Shown one piece after another: positions 1 through 9,971 of a stretch of DNA of 64,000 nt. The stretch is from assembly GCF_002105155.1 (NCBI RefSeq), contig NW_019029027.1, positions 264,297-328,296 of the forward strand. Reading direction: 5' to 3'. A program made the translations under genes and the position numbers. The stretch comes from Lobosporangium transversale (taxonomy: Eukaryota; Mortierellomycota; Mortierellomycetes; Mortierellales; Mortierellaceae). The notes beneath the pieces were generated by a model. That model made no database searches and was not told the origin of the DNA. It saw nothing but the letters and a program-made list of their open reading frames with translations. Positions within the stretch are counted from its first letter, which is position 1. Each line of letters opens with the position of its first letter.

Positions 1-869
1 TTTGTTTTTCCCAAATTACACCTGTGTACAACGGTTAGCAAAAGATCCTCCTCACCCCCTTTTTTTGTCCAATCCCCTGGCAAACAACAACCGCTGAACA
101 AACATCCATGACATCGTTTTATTTATAATCTTGGAGACGAACGAAGGTGCTCCATTACTGATCTGTGAGCGAGAGTTGCTTTCTTCGTCTTGTCTGGCAA
201 CCTATCATCGTCATCATTTCGTCAGCTCTTCCCTACCAACACCATCATCTTACTGTTTTGTTTGTCCACTGTGGCATCACGTTGGTATCCCGCTCCAAGT
301 TATGCATCCGTTCCCTCGGATAGTCATTTCTCCTCTGCTCTTATATTCTCATGATACTCGAGGAGCACTCCCCACTTCATTGCGCCTTATCACTCTTTGG
401 CTCCTAGTTGACTGTCGTATCATCTAGCGCTATGTTCTTACGCTCACTCGCTTTTGCTCGATTGCTCTCTCTCTTTCTTTTTTTTTTTTTTGAGACCTAC
501 TTCACCTCATCTTACCTAACTCCTGAATCCCAAGTGGGGTTGAGCATTTCTATTTCTATGCTTACATTCAGTGACTATCGTGATCCTAATACCCTACTAC
601 TTTTATAAAAGGCCTGCCCAACACCATGACTAACTTCAACGCTTTTATCTCCCTTCTTGCTTATAGTTTACTTTCTTCGTCTTTCAATTCCTTTACACTC
701 TTACTGTCCCACCTAGTCCTTTCTCGACATCTTCTGAAGCCCAAACAGTACATTGACCAATCTTGATCAGAATCGTCATTCCATATCATAGACTTCCTTT
801 TCCTCCCCAATTCTTGCTATCATTCTCAATCTTCATTTAAAACGAATAAGCAAAGAAAACAATAACAAA
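1..869. other. 5' flanking DNA, pyrimidine-rich
   Basis: No convincing gene. The stretch is strongly C/T-rich on the + strand and becomes A-rich just before the ATG at 870, as is common for a fungal promoter and leader. Short open frames here are low-complexity Ser/Phe/Leu strings and look like translations of the CT bias rather than proteins. Confidence 0.5.
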
Positions 870-1832
870 ATGTCAAGTCTTTGCAACAGGATGTACGATG
901 AAGGGTTTGGTTTATTGGGACCCCGGCATCAACATGGGATCCGTGCAAGACGTCTCTCCGTACGGAAGGCCCAACTTCATCGTCGTGAGGACATCACAAC
1001 GGCTGAATTCCTTTATGCATATGATCATGGCGAGATCAATGGAAATATGCATCGCAAACAATCCGATGCGATGATGCGTACATTGACATCTACCTCAGCT
1101 TTATCGTCATCCTCAATGTCATCATCGCCTCTATCACAGCTGTCTGCTTCTGGTATTCCTTCACACTCAACCCGATCAACATACTCAGCGATGGATCATG
1201 CTACATGTGCGCCTTCGTTTAACACCAGTCCAAGACATCGACGATATGAAAACCCTGCTGCCGCTGGAGTAGAGGATGATACGGCCAACTGCGCTTTCCA
1301 CGGCCACCAGTCTGCAGGCGGATTGGTATCCTGGTGTTCTTCGTCCTCATCTTCATATGCGCATGCACACAATCTCGGAATTGGAGCAAAATCATCACAG
1401 TATTCAAGTCTAGGGTTTGTGCCGCTCCCACCTGTTACATTCCGGATGAACATGCCGGGTTCACCGCTCTCTCCATATCCTGCTCACTGTACCTATTATA
1501 ACTTGAACTATCATGAAGCCGAACTCGAGTACTCTTTCCCCCCAAGACCAACAGTGACCAAGATGCGAGGAACCACTCGCACAATGGGTACTGGAGGTCG
1601 CATTGGAGGCGGGGGAGGGAGCAGCCAATACATTGATAGCCCCGTTCCTTCCAGCGTTCATCCCGGTCAAGATAGCAATGCTGATGAAAGAGACTGCAAT
1701 GATGATACAGAGGGTGGTGAGAACGAAGGCAGCAAGCCCGTACCTTCCGCATATACCTTCCGTCGTCGAAACGCGATCGTTGAAGGATCTGAAGATGCTC
1801 CTAGAGCCAATGGCTTTCCAAAGTCTGTCTAA
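870..1832 (+). CDS. Ser-rich low-complexity protein of unknown function
   Basis: This is a single uninterrupted frame of 320 codons beginning at an ATG preceded by an A-rich leader (AACAAAATG context). I recognise no family. The N-terminus (about residues 1-60) is basic, with an Arg/His-rich patch. Residues 70-105 are a Ser run, the middle is rich in Ser, Pro, His and Tyr, residues about 235-255 are Gly-rich, and the C-terminus is acidic before a short basic tail. No signal peptide, membrane segment or catalytic motif is visible. The composition suggests an intrinsically disordered regulatory protein, which is inference only. The open length makes it a probable gene; an additional 5' exon cannot be excluded. 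Confidence 0.55.
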   Translation: MSSLCNRMYDEGFGLLGPRHQHGIRARRLSVRKAQLHRREDITTAEFLYAYDHGEINGNMHRKQSDAMMRTLTSTSALSSSSMSSSPLSQLSASGIPSHSTRSTYSAMDHATCAPSFNTSPRHRRYENPAAAGVEDDTANCAFHGHQSAGGLVSWCSSSSSSYAHAHNLGIGAKSSQYSSLGFVPLPPVTFRMNMPGSPLSPYPAHCTYYNLNYHEAELEYSFPPRPTVTKMRGTTRTMGTGGRIGGGGGSSQYIDSPVPSSVHPGQDSNADERDCNDDTEGGENEGSKPVPSAYTFRRRNAIVEGSEDAPRANGFPKSV

Positions 1833-2079
1833 TGGTCCTTTTTTTTATTTTTATTTTTATTTTTATTTTTACCTTATCATTATCATCATTGCATCTCTCT
1901 AAGGCTTCTCTCTTTCTTTTTTATTACGCATTTTTAATCCTACACGCTGTATTCTGCCATTCTCATCCCACATTCAAATCTGCATATACCCCTCTTTAAC
2001 TCCATCCCCACTTTCCTTCTACAAGGCTCTTCTCACCCATTTGCCATCAATGGTTAGGGACAATTGTGGTTAGCACTGA

Positions 2080-2115
<36 letters not shown>

Positions 2116-2858
2116 CTTCATAGCTTATTTTTCGTAGCAAAGCATTTTTCATATTTTCAATAAAACTTGACTGGAAGTCAACTGATCCTCAAGCCGTGAG
2201 ACAAATAATGCCTCTGTGCGGATTGTAGTGTGCTTTTGGGATTCAGAAAAGAGAGTATTGTCTCTTTTATGTAATGAGGGATTTAGAGTTCATCCCCTGG
2301 GGCCAAGCTTTTTGAAGTTACACTTGTTATCAGTAGCGTGCACAGGGTCACAAAATTTTTCCTGTGATCTTATATTTGTTGCCACATGATATTTCAATCC
2401 TCCCTCTTTGATATCCATCTATCATTCTCTTATGGTGAGTTCCTTGCATCAATACGAATCACAAATATTATCCTTCATAGTCCAGCGACCCTTTCCTGTG
2501 TAATCTTTCTCTTTAATAAATCTCGAGCTACAGAACTACCCTTAAACTAAAAATAAACTTTTTTTTTTTTTTTTTTTTTTTTCTGTTGGCTGATCTGGTA
2601 CTACATCTTTCTTTTTCGACCGCTAAGAATCGTATGCTCCTTGGGTGGCCGTGGGCGGGACAGGAAAGGGTCGCTGGTACGGATAATGAGCGTAAGACTT
2701 CCTTTGTCGTCTTCGCTATCCATAGTTATTCATTTATTATATATATTTTAATAACGTTCTCTTCCTATTTGCAAGACGCATTGTGGCTTTGCGCTATCAC
2801 CATCCTTTAAAATACTCGCTCCATTGAAACTATTGAAACAAACATTCATAACACTACC
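1833..2858. other. Intergenic, AT-rich with long homopolymers
   Basis: Contains a T-rich 3' flank, an A run of about 30 nt near 2084-2113 and a T run near 2560-2582. A 74-codon frame at 2586-2810 has no recognisable motif. The last 50 bases before 2859 are A-rich and probably form the leader of the Crinkler gene. Confidence 0.5.
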
Positions 2859-4623
2859 ATGGCCACCGAAGTAACCCTCTTTTGCGTTAACGATGGAGAT
2901 TCCTCCATGTTCTCAGTGGATATCTCCTCTTCAAAAACGATAGACCATCTCAAGGATGCCATCAAGAAAAAGAAGCTAGAGTTTCATGATATTGATGCAA
3001 GCAAGCCCACTCTCTGGCATGTCGCCATTTCTTCTATCTCCGGGAAACCAATTACATTAAGCAATCTTACAGACGAGCAGAAGGCGCAGAAAAACCCAGA
3101 GAAGCTTGAAGATCCGACTAACAAGGTCTCTGAGGTTTTTGGCGCTGTACCACCAAAAAAAAAACCATCCATGTCATTATTGAACAACCAGGTACTATTC
3201 CACTCTACTGGTATACCTTTTTTTTGTCCACAGTTAACTATGATTAAACAAGTCATGCGCACTTTCTATTTGTATTCCTTTTTCCTAAGCTAAAAGTGAA
3301 GAGAACGAACCTACAATCGCAAGTCTACAGACGACGAACGCGGATTTACAAAAGGAAATCGCCGACTTGAAGCAACGACTGCATACGAACGTAAATTTAG
3401 AAACGATAATCATAAATTTACAAAAGCAAATCGCAAGTTTACAAACGACGAACGCAAATTTAGAAACCGACCTGAGGCAGCAACGACTGCATACGAACGC
3501 AAATTTAGAAATGATAGAAAAGGAAAACGCCGAATTGAAGCAACAACTACATGCGGACACATATACTAGTAAGTAATAATCAACAATAAGTGAAAATGTG
3601 GAATGGAAAGATGTCAAAGAGAACCATAGTGAAAGAGAGCTGATTTTGTTGTTATTCTAGCACTGAGCGTCGTGAACAAAAGAGATCGGAATAAGATTGC
3701 TTGCACATATTCCACCAATATTAAAACAGCTACTATAGAAAGTCTGCGAGAAAGCCTTCAAGGTCATTGCTTGGAGTTTGAGGAGTTCGAGGAAGTCCAA
3801 ATATTTGTGTACGATGAGGAAACGAAGGCATTTCTGTTGTTGAGACGATATTCAATTTCGTTCTATCTTGGAAAAACTTCAGAAAAAAAATGGGAAGAGG
3901 CTCACTATATCTTTGGATACCCCAGCCATTAGTTTTTCGTCATGGGGCTGGAAAAAAATTCAAGACACGTATAAAGTACAATCGTTCATGGATCTACCAG
4001 AATTTGATCTCAAGCCCAAGGAGGACTTGACAGAAGATGAAGAGGCAATATTGGGACATATTGTGCAGGATTGCATTCGCAAGGGTAGAGCCTATGCATT
4101 TAATGCAGAATCAAATGAGGCCACAAGATCAACAATTGTCGATCCATTCATGGTTGGAGCAGCATCGCTCTATGCGCCCGACATGATCCTTTCGCAACAA
4201 CAGTCTTTAAAAGGCACGCGCGGCTATGGGACTTTGGACTTTGCTGTTGTTGACCGTATCAATTCGGGGCAATTTCTTGGCATTACGCAAGTGAAGAAGG
4301 ACGATCATGTGCAAGGCTTTGCACAAAATATGGTACAGCTCGATGTAGCCTTGCACAATAGGAAACGAAAACGAACTGAGGAGGAGAATGGGGATTGCCA
4401 TAGAGTCTTTAGGGCTTATGGAATCGTAACCGACTCATGGCAATGGGCATTTGTTGAATCTACATTGGAAAATGGCGCGCTAAAATACCGAAGGTTGGAA
4501 GTGACTAAACATTTAGAAGTGAAAGGAGAAATGAAAGACGTGAGAGACAGATGCAAGCTTATATTTGGCTTTGTCCTTACTCTTTTCGAATTAATGAAGG
4601 ATGAAATGAGCACGAGAGGGTAG
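2859..4623 (+). pseudogene. Crinkler (CRN)-family protein with REase-like C-terminal domain, twice frameshifted
   Basis: Coding blocks are 2859-3191, 3290-3568 and 3661-4623, joined by two GT-AG introns whose phases agree. The N-terminus (about residues 1-110) looks like the ubiquitin-like header of fungal/oomycete Crinklers, with the ...DIDASKPTLWHVAI stretch and, one frame over, the IHVIIEQP motif that ends this header. The middle is a coiled coil built of repeated units (3311-3520, with LHTNANLE-like repeats). The C-terminal block resembles the restriction-endonuclease-like domain of CRNs: GTLDFAV, then ITQVKKDD, then GFAQNMVQLDVAL. Two breaks are seen. One base is missing in the A10 run at 3155-3164, and two bases are missing near 3843-3846. 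In addition the usual Glu of the (D/E)xK motif is Gln. Either the locus is decaying or both indels are sequence errors. The family is known for effector or inter-organism conflict roles; the role here is unknown. Confidence 0.75.
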
Positions 4624-4871
4624 TTTCAACATCGAATCCGCCTCCCCAGCAACCAAAAAATCAAAATTTGATCAGTCATCAACAACAACAATAACAACAA
4701 CACAATGATATCCGCTTAAAATAGCATACAGCAATTTTGTAATAAATAATATACCAATATCATCGGTTGAAAGCTTTCAAGTAAAATGGAGTGGTGCTTT
4801 AGAAATGTCTAACAAAACGCCTTCAATAGTGTGGTTTATTTTTATTTTAAAGAAATATATGTATAAACACA

Positions 4872-5798
4872 TTACTCAAAAGCTTTTTTTCTTTGTGCTC
4901 GACGCATCTTAATGTAGGAATTGTTGGAGCCAGCGTTGATGATAGCCTTGGAAACTGACGTTAGGGCATCAGTTTCCTTTTCCACGAACGTCATGCATGT
5001 TGATTTTGATATCTCTTCTAGCATAGTTTCAATTAGCTCCTTCTTGAATTGATACAACCTCCTCTTCTGTGCATCGAATCCTGAACGCCATTTTGCTCTT
5101 TTTTGGTCAGAGCTCTTATTCAAAGCCCAGATCGAGGACCGTCCATCGACACCATGGAACCATTCCATCCATTGATCCTTGAGAGGCGCTGCTTGCGGAA
5201 GCATTTCGTGCGAGGGCAGGGTTGTTCCAAACTGAACGTAGAGCATGGCGATCTGTTCTGCCAATTGGTCCAAATCATCTCTACCTTGCTTATCAGACTG
5301 AGATTGAGATTGAGATTGAGAGTGAGCTTGTCTTTGTTCTACAACCACCTCTTCTTCTCTTTCTCTGGCTCCGTCTACTTCATTGAAGAATGAATCCTCG
5401 CCTTGTAAAGATAAAGAAGTGTTGGTAACGCTCGCTTGCTCATGAACCGGCTCATGGTTAACCAGGTGCCCGTCTGTGTGCCCTTGCTCCTGGGTGAATG
5501 GGCTCCTCCGTCCTGCTCCACATCCCTGCTGTATCTGGAGATCGAACTCTCGCATTTGCTTTTCTTGGATTGATTTGACCTCAGATACAGTATGGCCTAT
5601 AATTCTTCCTGCACCATTGAAGGCCCCCTTTATCCCTTGAGAGAGTACCACTAGCTGACGATTGACACTTGACATATGCGTCCTGAATGAAGAGGTCAAG
5701 TTACGGTTGGATGTATCAACGCGTTCTCGTGATCGTATGAAGTCATCAAGGGCTGAAAACTGTGTTCCTAAAACATCTACTTTATCAAGAACGACCAT
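4872..5798 (-). CDS. Protein with GCR1_C-like DNA-binding domain (Crypton-related?)
   Basis: A single frame of 308 codons from the first ATG at 5798. A start further upstream, or a spliced 5' exon ending near the AG at 5799-5800, is possible. Residues about 1-110 carry a heptad-like coiled-coil region. The middle is disordered and contains a (QS)n repeat encoded by a GAGATT-type hexamer array at 5298-5325. Residues about 195-255 match the GCR1_C pattern by eye: WMEWFHG, a Gly then SIWALN, then KWRSGFDAQKRRLYQFKKELIETM. That domain occurs in the yeast glycolysis activator Gcr1 and in the C-terminal part of fungal Crypton tyrosine-recombinase elements. No recombinase domain is visible in the same frame. 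It could be a host transcription factor, a domesticated Crypton C-terminus or a Crypton remnant. Confidence 0.55.
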   Translation of the reverse strand: MVVLDKVDVLGTQFSALDDFIRSRERVDTSNRNLTSSFRTHMSSVNRQLVVLSQGIKGAFNGAGRIIGHTVSEVKSIQEKQMREFDLQIQQGCGAGRRSPFTQEQGHTDGHLVNHEPVHEQASVTNTSLSLQGEDSFFNEVDGAREREEEVVVEQRQAHSQSQSQSQSDKQGRDDLDQLAEQIAMLYVQFGTTLPSHEMLPQAAPLKDQWMEWFHGVDGRSSIWALNKSSDQKRAKWRSGFDAQKRRLYQFKKELIETMLEEISKSTCMTFVEKETDALTSVSKAIINAGSNNSYIKMRRAQRKKAFE

Positions 5799-6246
5799 CC
5801 TACCTTGTGCCAAACAAAAATAAGAATATTTCCATGGACAGCGGAGAAAAGAGAGCGATCAAGCGACAGGCGTCGACCGAGTAAGGAGAGGAGCCTAGAG
5901 GTAGCAAGAGAATTCACATTGAGCATATGTAGCTCACATAGTTTTATATAGTATAGACAATATCTGCGTGTCAGCAAACACGCTAGTCTAGTTCGGAGTG
6001 CAGGGCCAAGATTGTGCTGTACTCTCGGAGGATACATCTTGCAAAAGTGCATTTGTATGTTAAAAGTGTTGTTCAAGGAATGGAGAGTGATCAACGGCAT
6101 ATGGTAGTGTTCAGATGTTTATACAACTTCCTATGGAGCCCGAACAGTCATCATATTCAGATGAATTGCAAATGAAGTGAATTTCTAGCATATTGATAAA
6201 GAAGACCTGCGATAAAATTCTTTATACCTAATAGAATATAATCTAT
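5799..6246. other. Intergenic region between divergent frames
   Basis: A 107-codon minus-strand frame (5777-6100) crosses this region without recognisable motifs. It might contain a 5' exon of the GCR1_C-like gene, but no splice-phase proof was found. Otherwise I see nothing in it. Confidence 0.35.
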
Positions 6247-6648
6247 ATGAATGCCATTTCTAAGGAAGTTTATGCAAGAAGAGTAGCCAGCTATAAAGAA
6301 AGCCAGGTTTCATCTGATGTGACACACGTCAAGTCTATGGTGCTGGATTGCCTAGTATTTGGGGTGCATGACTATGGTAGCCCATATCGCAATATCGAAA
6401 AGGGCCTTCTGCTCCTGCATACGCCGATCACAGAAGACTCATTGTCTACAATGTTAACGTTCATACTAAAGGCATCTTTTTACGACTTGTACAAGGAGTC
6501 TTATCTCCGGGACCCTGTGAAACTACATCATGACATAACCTCGATGGACACGACACCAGAGTCAGCTACATTGGTGCTGACAAGCCAAGTTTTTACTCTT
6601 ATAAGCTTAAGAAGTCAGGCTTTCGTCTTCAGGTGTGTTCGGATATGA
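6247..6648 (+). CDS. Orphan ORF, possible gene or gene fragment
   Basis: An ATG-initiated frame of 133 codons with fairly balanced amino-acid composition, and so less like a chance frame than its neighbours. I do not recognise it. It has no membrane segment or signal peptide and ends in a short Arg/Phe/Val tail. A CAG|GTGTG sequence near its end could be a splice donor, so the true C-terminus may lie elsewhere. It may be a fragment in this accessory-looking end of the window. Confidence 0.25.
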   Translation: MNAISKEVYARRVASYKESQVSSDVTHVKSMVLDCLVFGVHDYGSPYRNIEKGLLLLHTPITEDSLSTMLTFILKASFYDLYKESYLRDPVKLHHDITSMDTTPESATLVLTSQVFTLISLRSQAFVFRCVRI

Positions 6649-7267
6649 GCAATGTCATACTGTTTTGGACAACACAGTGAATGCTGTTCATTTTAACTAG
6701 TTCCTCAGGATGGCAGCCATCAGGAGATACTAACCAAATCCCATAATTACTGATGAATCGAGGCAGACATGGAAAAACAACAGGCATCGAACAGTTGCCT
6801 ATACTCAGACGTGTCTTGAAAAAGATTTAGGCTGTAAATCAAACCACTATTTAACAAACAAGATGGAGGAGAGTATCATTGAATCTCCTCTATAGGGCCA
6901 CAAGTAGCGGTCGAGGGACTAGATCATATGATATAATCAAATAAAGTAAAAAAAAAAAGTGGAGATACATCACTCCACAAGTTAAATCTACTCTGTGCTT
7001 TGAAGATTAAGGTGGCAATCTTCATACAATACATTGGTTAATGTCGCAAGGAAAAGTTAAAACGGCATGGAGTGTGTTTGGGTATTCCTTTCTATGAAAA
7101 AAAAAAAAAAAAATGATGCCATTGATTTTTAATAGGTTTTATTTCCCTCTTCATCTGCCATTCCTTTTTTCTATTCTTGGATCTGTCTAGGTTCATCAAC
7201 ATTCTCGTCATCAACTATGAATATCAAGCGACAAGATAGAAATTGCATAAGTTGGTGAATAACGGCC
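6649..7267. other. Intergenic, no gene seen
   Basis: AT-rich sequence with A runs near 6948-6958 and 7098-7113. It forms the 3' flank of VPS26 (minus strand). No open frame longer than about 60 codons looks protein-like. Confidence 0.5.
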
Positions 7268-7543
7268 TCAACAATCTGACAAAGGATCTATAAGTTTTGT
7301 ATACAACTTTTAAACGATACCAGCAAGCTTTTCACTTTCCCCCGTTCAGGGGTGTATAAAAAACTTACCTTGTCTGCGGAAGATTGTAATTTCTTGTTGT
7401 TTGAAGTAACGTCGATTCTCCTCGTCGATAAGCACCAAATTGAGATAATATCGTGCAGAGAACTTCATGTTAACTATTCACATGAATGAAGGGCAATTAT
7501 GTCAGTGAGTGCTAGACAAAGTATATCTGGAAATCAGGCAGCA

Positions 7544-7578
<35 letters not shown>

Positions 7579-8886
7579 CTGCGCTCTTTGTTCTTTCTAT
7601 CTTTTTGCTGGCTTTACCATCGCGGAAGGTTGGAGTGAGTTCAAAGCCTCCGAGGAAGAGACGAATAGGGATAGTCTCACCACGGACAGGAGCACCATCC
7701 ATGATCTCAAACTTTGTAATTGTCTCACTTTCATTATACTGATTGGGAGGTGCGCCTGTTGTTTCCCTTCGGATAATCGAAAGTTCCATGTGCTTGATCT
7801 TAATGCGTACAAGTAAGAAGTAGATCTTGCCAACAATCACATCCTTCAAGTGATATCTAATTTTGTATTAAGAAAAGGAGCATCGTAGTTAGTCTATACA
7901 ATACAAAACCATTTGGGTTGCAACAGACTCTCGTGTTCACTCTGTCATTTTAATATAAGCCATACAGTTTTTTTTTTTCTTTTTTACCTTGACTTATTAT
8001 ACTCAAACTCGATGTGTAGACAATCTTCAATACCAACCTCCATCTTGATTGAGTTATTACCATCCGCGGGCATCACATACGAGTGCACCCAAATATCCTG
8101 CTCCTTGACCACATCTGCCAGTCTACGCTGAATTGTCACCCTGACGAAGTACCTGTCGACAATTGACCATCAGATAACAATAACAAAAAAGAGTCATATA
8201 AGAGCAATTCGTTATTTTTTATCCCTGCTTCCCCGTAAAGATAAAAAAAAACTAACCTCAGTTTAACATTAATGCCATGGTAACTTTCATATTGCTTTTC
8301 CACATTCTTAAACTCAAAGGGAAACTGAGTGTTATTGCGGAGCTCTCCAGGCATGGCTAATTCCTGTTGAATCGTCCTGAACTCATAATGATTTCCACGA
8401 TCATAGAAAAGCTCTATACTTCCAACGAATTCAACTTTGATGCCATTATGATCAACCTTCTTGCCATCCTTGACTCGGATATTGATCTATGTTTAGTTTT
8501 AATGCAAAGGTCAGGAGTAAGTAAAAAAAAATATAAAAAAAAGAGACTACATGTTTGCCTGCCACGTTTTTTCAATTCAGTAGTTAAAAAAACTAAAATG
8601 AAATAGCTAAACTTCCTTTGTCTACTTTACCTTTCCCGCAACAGTTTCTCCATCAAAATATAAAGGAAACTTTTCTCTTCTGTCTTTATCAACTTTGGCC
8701 TCAATCTGTTTTCGGTTCTCCTGACCTTCGAAACGAATCTCGACGTCAATGGGTGCCGAAAGACCAAAAAGGCTCTATGAAGTAATTCATAACAGTCGAG
8801 TTTAGAGGTAATGAAATATGTGTATGGTGTATTATTTGAGTAGTTTTTCTTTTCTCTGGTAAGCTAAACCTTACAGCCACGGACAT
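7268..8886 (-). CDS. VPS26: Vacuolar protein sorting-associated protein 26 (retromer subunit)
   Basis: Seven exons: 8886-8875, 8774-8631, 8486-8257, 8152-7988, 7856-7618, 7473-7369 and 7287-7268. All junctions are GT-AG and in phase, giving 304 residues. The first exon encodes only four residues. The product reads as an arrestin-fold Vps26: LFGLSAPIDVEIRF at the N-terminus, YFDGETVAGK, a second domain with HSYVMPADGNNSIKMEVGIEDCLHIEF, then VGKIYFLLVRIKIKHMEL and the conserved GETIPIRLFLGGFELTPTFRD. Vps26 binds Vps35 in the retromer core, which retrieves receptors from endosomes to the Golgi. Length is in the family range. The extreme C-terminus (last about six residues) depends on the acceptor chosen near 7288. 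Confidence 0.95.
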
Positions 8887-9119
8887 GGTATTATAGGGTA
8901 GGGATGAGAATGACAGAGAATGAAGTTGGTTTCTTGGAAACAAAAAGCATCAACCAACGAGTGATACATCAACTTTGAATGATAGAAACACGCCCAGCGC
9001 GTGGCTTGGTGCAACGGTCGCACGCATCACCATATCAGAACATGTGCCTGTGCATGTGGATGGCCCTCAGTTCCTGAAGCAAAATATATTAATCTTCTAT
9101 GCGAATGTCATTTATTGCC

Positions 9120-9937
9120 TTACTTGAATACTCCACTACCACTCCATTTTAAAGATGGTCGCATACCCTTCTGCACAATCTCCTCCACCACATTGACGCC
9201 CTCTCGGCTAAGTTTCTCTAGAATAGTGTTGTATACATGGGGCATCGTGGGTGCTAGTACACCCTTCTCTGGGATCTCGCCCCTCAGCAGCATCTCTGTG
9301 GCCATAGCTGCAGGCAGTCCTACAGTCTTGGCCATGGCTGTGTAAGTCTCAAAGGTACCATACGACACCAAGGTTGAGGTACGAGTCTGTTCGCTTCCAT
9401 CTTTGAGCTGAATGCCAAATTCATGATGTAAGATCACCATATCGCGCTCCAATGGATTATACTTAAGCTTGTTCATCAGCAGCTTGCAGAAACTATCCAG
9501 TGTCGTTGGCGAGTCCTTGGCCGTGAAGGGAGCCGCCGGACTGCTATTCTTGGCATTGGATAGGGGCATCAAGGAGAGCCATTGAAGAGCATCGACAACC
9601 TTGCCGACACTGGCATGATCTTTAGGAAGGTCAAGACGGTCCGCAATGGCAGCTCTCCGGGACTCATTGTCATACGACAGTGAGGTCTTTTCAAACAACA
9701 GGCTATCCATAAACTCCGGCTTGAGTAAAAAAGAATAATAAAAATTATTAACAGCATTCATTTCACCTTCACCCTTCCTTTCTTATCTTATTCAACACGG
9801 ACCGGAAGCCAAAAATGCGATACTCACCCATGTGTTAAAGTGCTGTGGACTCTCTTGAGCATTCAAAAGCCCCAGCTTGTTGAATGAATACATTAAGTCA
9901 GCATACCCCTACATTAATAAGATCACCGGCGTTAGTA

Positions 9938-9971
<34 letters not shown>

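Noticed and set aside
5777-6100. 107-codon minus-strand frame as a separate gene
   Set aside because: It starts convincingly only as a frame overlapping the GCR1_C-like gene; composition and motifs are unremarkable and no splice-phase link was found.
9001-9080. A-box-like TTGGTGCAACGG resembling a tRNA 5' half
   Set aside because: No B box or cloverleaf follows within tRNA distance.
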